Made by a program: the position numbers and the translations under genes. From Nitrolancea sp040255925 (lineage in GTDB: Bacteria > Chloroflexota > Chloroflexia > Thermomicrobiales > Thermomicrobiaceae), in contig JBDZVX010000121.1 of NCBI GenBank assembly GCA_040255925.1, positions 1 through 7,083 of the forward strand: a stretch of 7,083 bases of DNA. Reading direction: 5' to 3'. The notes below the pieces were generated by a model. The model was not told where the DNA came from, ran no database searches, and saw only the letters and a program-made list of their open reading frames with translations. Positions 5,922 through 7,083 of the stretch are shown here, one piece after another (position 1 is the first letter of the stretch; each line of letters starts with the position of its first letter).

Positions 5922-6962
5922 CTACCCCTTGCTGTCCGGAGCCGCGCCGTCGCCGTCGTACTTGATCCGCGATCGGAGCTCCGGCGAGGCCGCCCGGACA
6001 CGGGCTTCGATCTCCTGCATCACGTCAGGATTGACTCGCAGGAACTCCTTCGCGTTCTCCCGGCCCTGTCCGAGCCGCTCATCCTCTAGGTAATACCAGG
6101 CGCCGCTCTTCCGCACGAGCCCGAGATCAGTCGCCACGTCCAGAACGCTTCCGACCGCCGAGATTCCCTCGTTGTACATGATGTCGAACTCGGCCTGGCG
6201 GAAGGGTGGCGCGACCTTGTTCTTGACCACTTTGACCCGCGCCCGGATGCCGATCGAGTCCTGCCCCTGCTTGATCGCCTCGGCACGCCGGATATCAAGC
6301 CGGACCGACGCGTAGAACTTGAGCGCGTTCCCGCCGGTCGTGGTCTCCGGGTTCCCAAACATCACGCCGATTTTCATCCGAAGCTGGTTGATGAAGATCA
6401 CCGCCGTGCGGGATCGGCTGATCGCGCCGGTGAGCTTCCGGAGCGCCTGGCTCATCAGACGAGCCTGAAGCCCGACATGGGAATCGCCCATATCCCCATC
6501 GATCTCGGCGCGGGGCACCAACGCTGCCACGGAATCGATCACCACGACATCGATCGCACCGCTCCGCACCAGCGTCTCCGCGATCTCCAACGCCTGCTCG
6601 CCGGTATCCGGCTGCGAGATCAGCAGTTCATCCAGGTTCACACCGCATCGCTCGGCGTAAATCGGGTCAAACGCGTGCTCGGCATCGACGTAGGCAGCCA
6701 CTCCACCCAGCTTCTGGGCCTCAGCGATAATGTGCTGGGCCAGTGTCGTCTTCCCACTCGATTCCGGGCCATAAATCTCGGTAATGCGCCCACGCGGGAT
6801 TCCACCTACACCAAGCGCGAGATCGAGGGCGATCGACCCGGTCGGGATCGTCTCGATCTGGAGCCGCGTCGCGTCCTCCCCCATGCGCATGATCGATCCC
6901 CGACCGAATTGGCGCTCGATCTGTGCAATCGCGAGGTCGATCGCCTTCTCTCGTTCAGCCAT
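5922..6962 (-). CDS. recA: Recombinase RecA
   Basis: RecA forms ATP-dependent filaments on single-stranded DNA, performs strand exchange, and triggers LexA self-cleavage in the SOS response. The 346-residue product is full length and has no intein. The N-terminal polymerisation helix includes AIDLAIAQIERQFGRGSIM. Walker A is GPESSGKT (65-72), the catalytic Glu is in VDAEHA (Glu95), and Walker B is VVVIDS (139-144). DNA-binding loop L1 lies around 156-164 and L2 around 195-209 (MKIGVMFGNPETTTGG). KVVKNKVAPPF (244-254) is the conserved interface segment. The C-terminal tail is short and acidic/Gly-rich (DGDGAAPDSKG). The ATG at 6962 matches the family start; AGAGGG lies about ten bases upstream on the minus strand. 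Transcription runs toward the hydrolase gene. A promoter and LexA-like box lie upstream. Confidence 0.98.
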   Translation of the reverse strand: MAEREKAIDLAIAQIERQFGRGSIMRMGEDATRLQIETIPTGSIALDLALGVGGIPRGRITEIYGPESSGKTTLAQHIIAEAQKLGGVAAYVDAEHAFDPIYAERCGVNLDELLISQPDTGEQALEIAETLVRSGAIDVVVIDSVAALVPRAEIDGDMGDSHVGLQARLMSQALRKLTGAISRSRTAVIFINQLRMKIGVMFGNPETTTGGNALKFYASVRLDIRRAEAIKQGQDSIGIRARVKVVKNKVAPPFRQAEFDIMYNEGISAVGSVLDVATDLGLVRKSGAWYYLEDERLGQGRENAKEFLRVNPDVMQEIEARVRAASPELRSRIKYDGDGAAPDSKG

Positions 6963-7006
6963 CCGGGGCCGTCCCTCTCTACTCCGCCGCGCTGATTGCT
7001 CGTATA

Positions 7007-7018
7007 GAATGCATGTTC
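7007..7018 (-). promoter_or_regulatory. Putative LexA (SOS) box of recA
   Basis: On the minus strand it reads GAACATGCATTC, one base off the Gram-positive/actinobacterial LexA consensus GAAC-N4-GTTC. It sits in the wider inverted repeat TAGAA-N6-TTCTA (7005-7020). It lies just downstream of the recA -10, covering about +7 to +18, a position where a repressor would block transcription. Family consensus is established knowledge; binding here is inferred. Confidence 0.65.
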
Positions 7019-7031
7019 TAGTCCGGGAATA

Positions 7032-7060
7032 ATCTTACGTTTTCAGTAGCCGGAAGTCAA
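7032..7060 (-). promoter_or_regulatory. Predicted sigma70-type promoter of recA
   Basis: On the minus strand TTGACT (7060-7055) and TAAGAT (7037-7032) are separated by exactly 17 bases. Transcription would start near 7025, giving a leader of about 63 bases before ATG 6962. The LexA-like box lies immediately downstream. A second weak -10-like CTATAC lies near 7001-7006 but has no good -35. Confidence 0.7.
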
Positions 7061-7083
7061 CTCGCGCGGCCACGGATTCCCCT

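Noticed and set aside
6477..6995. 172-codon plus-strand open frame opposite recA
   Set aside because: It is fully antisense to RecA, whose every conserved motif is intact, and covers the recA start. It is a shadow frame.
1..7083. CRISPR array, insertion sequence, tRNA, rRNA or attachment site
   Set aside because: I saw no regularly spaced repeats, transposase motifs, terminal repeats, or tRNA/rRNA-like sequence anywhere in the window.

Overview
The window looks like a draft scaffold from a GC-rich bacterium. Codon third positions are strongly G/C, genes are tightly packed, GTG and TTG starts occur, and a run of exactly 100 N marks a scaffold join. Gene content and protein style suggest a Thermomicrobia-like Chloroflexota or, less likely, an Actinobacterium. 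That placement is a low-confidence impression from the proteins, not a computed result.

Bases 1-4068 hold one dense plus-strand block that reads as an operon. It starts with a histone-deacetylase-fold amidohydrolase whose first few codons lie left of the window. After a 6-base gap come hisH (glutaminase subunit of imidazole glycerol phosphate synthase), hisA (ProFAR isomerase), a long charged coiled-coil protein of unknown function, and hisF (cyclase subunit). hisH/hisA overlap by 7 bases, and hisA/coiled-coil overlap by 4 bases (ATGA). HisA makes PRFAR. HisF together with HisH converts PRFAR and glutamine to imidazole glycerol phosphate and AICAR, so three consecutive-step proteins are encoded together with two non-pathway genes. 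The coiled-coil gene is cut by the N run, and its two halves are in different frames across the gap as drawn. The simplest reading is one gene with a mis-sized gap.

Bases 4069-4561 contain no convincing gene. They hold a hairpin just after hisF, a good sigma70-type promoter (TTGACA and an extended -10), and about 350 bases of hairpin-rich leader. The leader runs into a secreted cell-wall hydrolase gene (signal peptide, three bacterial SH3 domains, NlpC/P60 peptidase), which I start at TTG 4562 because of its ribosome binding site and signal peptide. The leader may be a cis-regulatory RNA; I could not assign it to a known riboswitch class.

A perfect 15-bp inverted repeat followed by a T-run separates the hydrolase gene from the convergent recA. 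recA is full length on the minus strand. Its promoter (TTGACT-17-TAAGAT) and a near-consensus LexA-type box just downstream of the -10 are visible at the right edge, consistent with SOS control.
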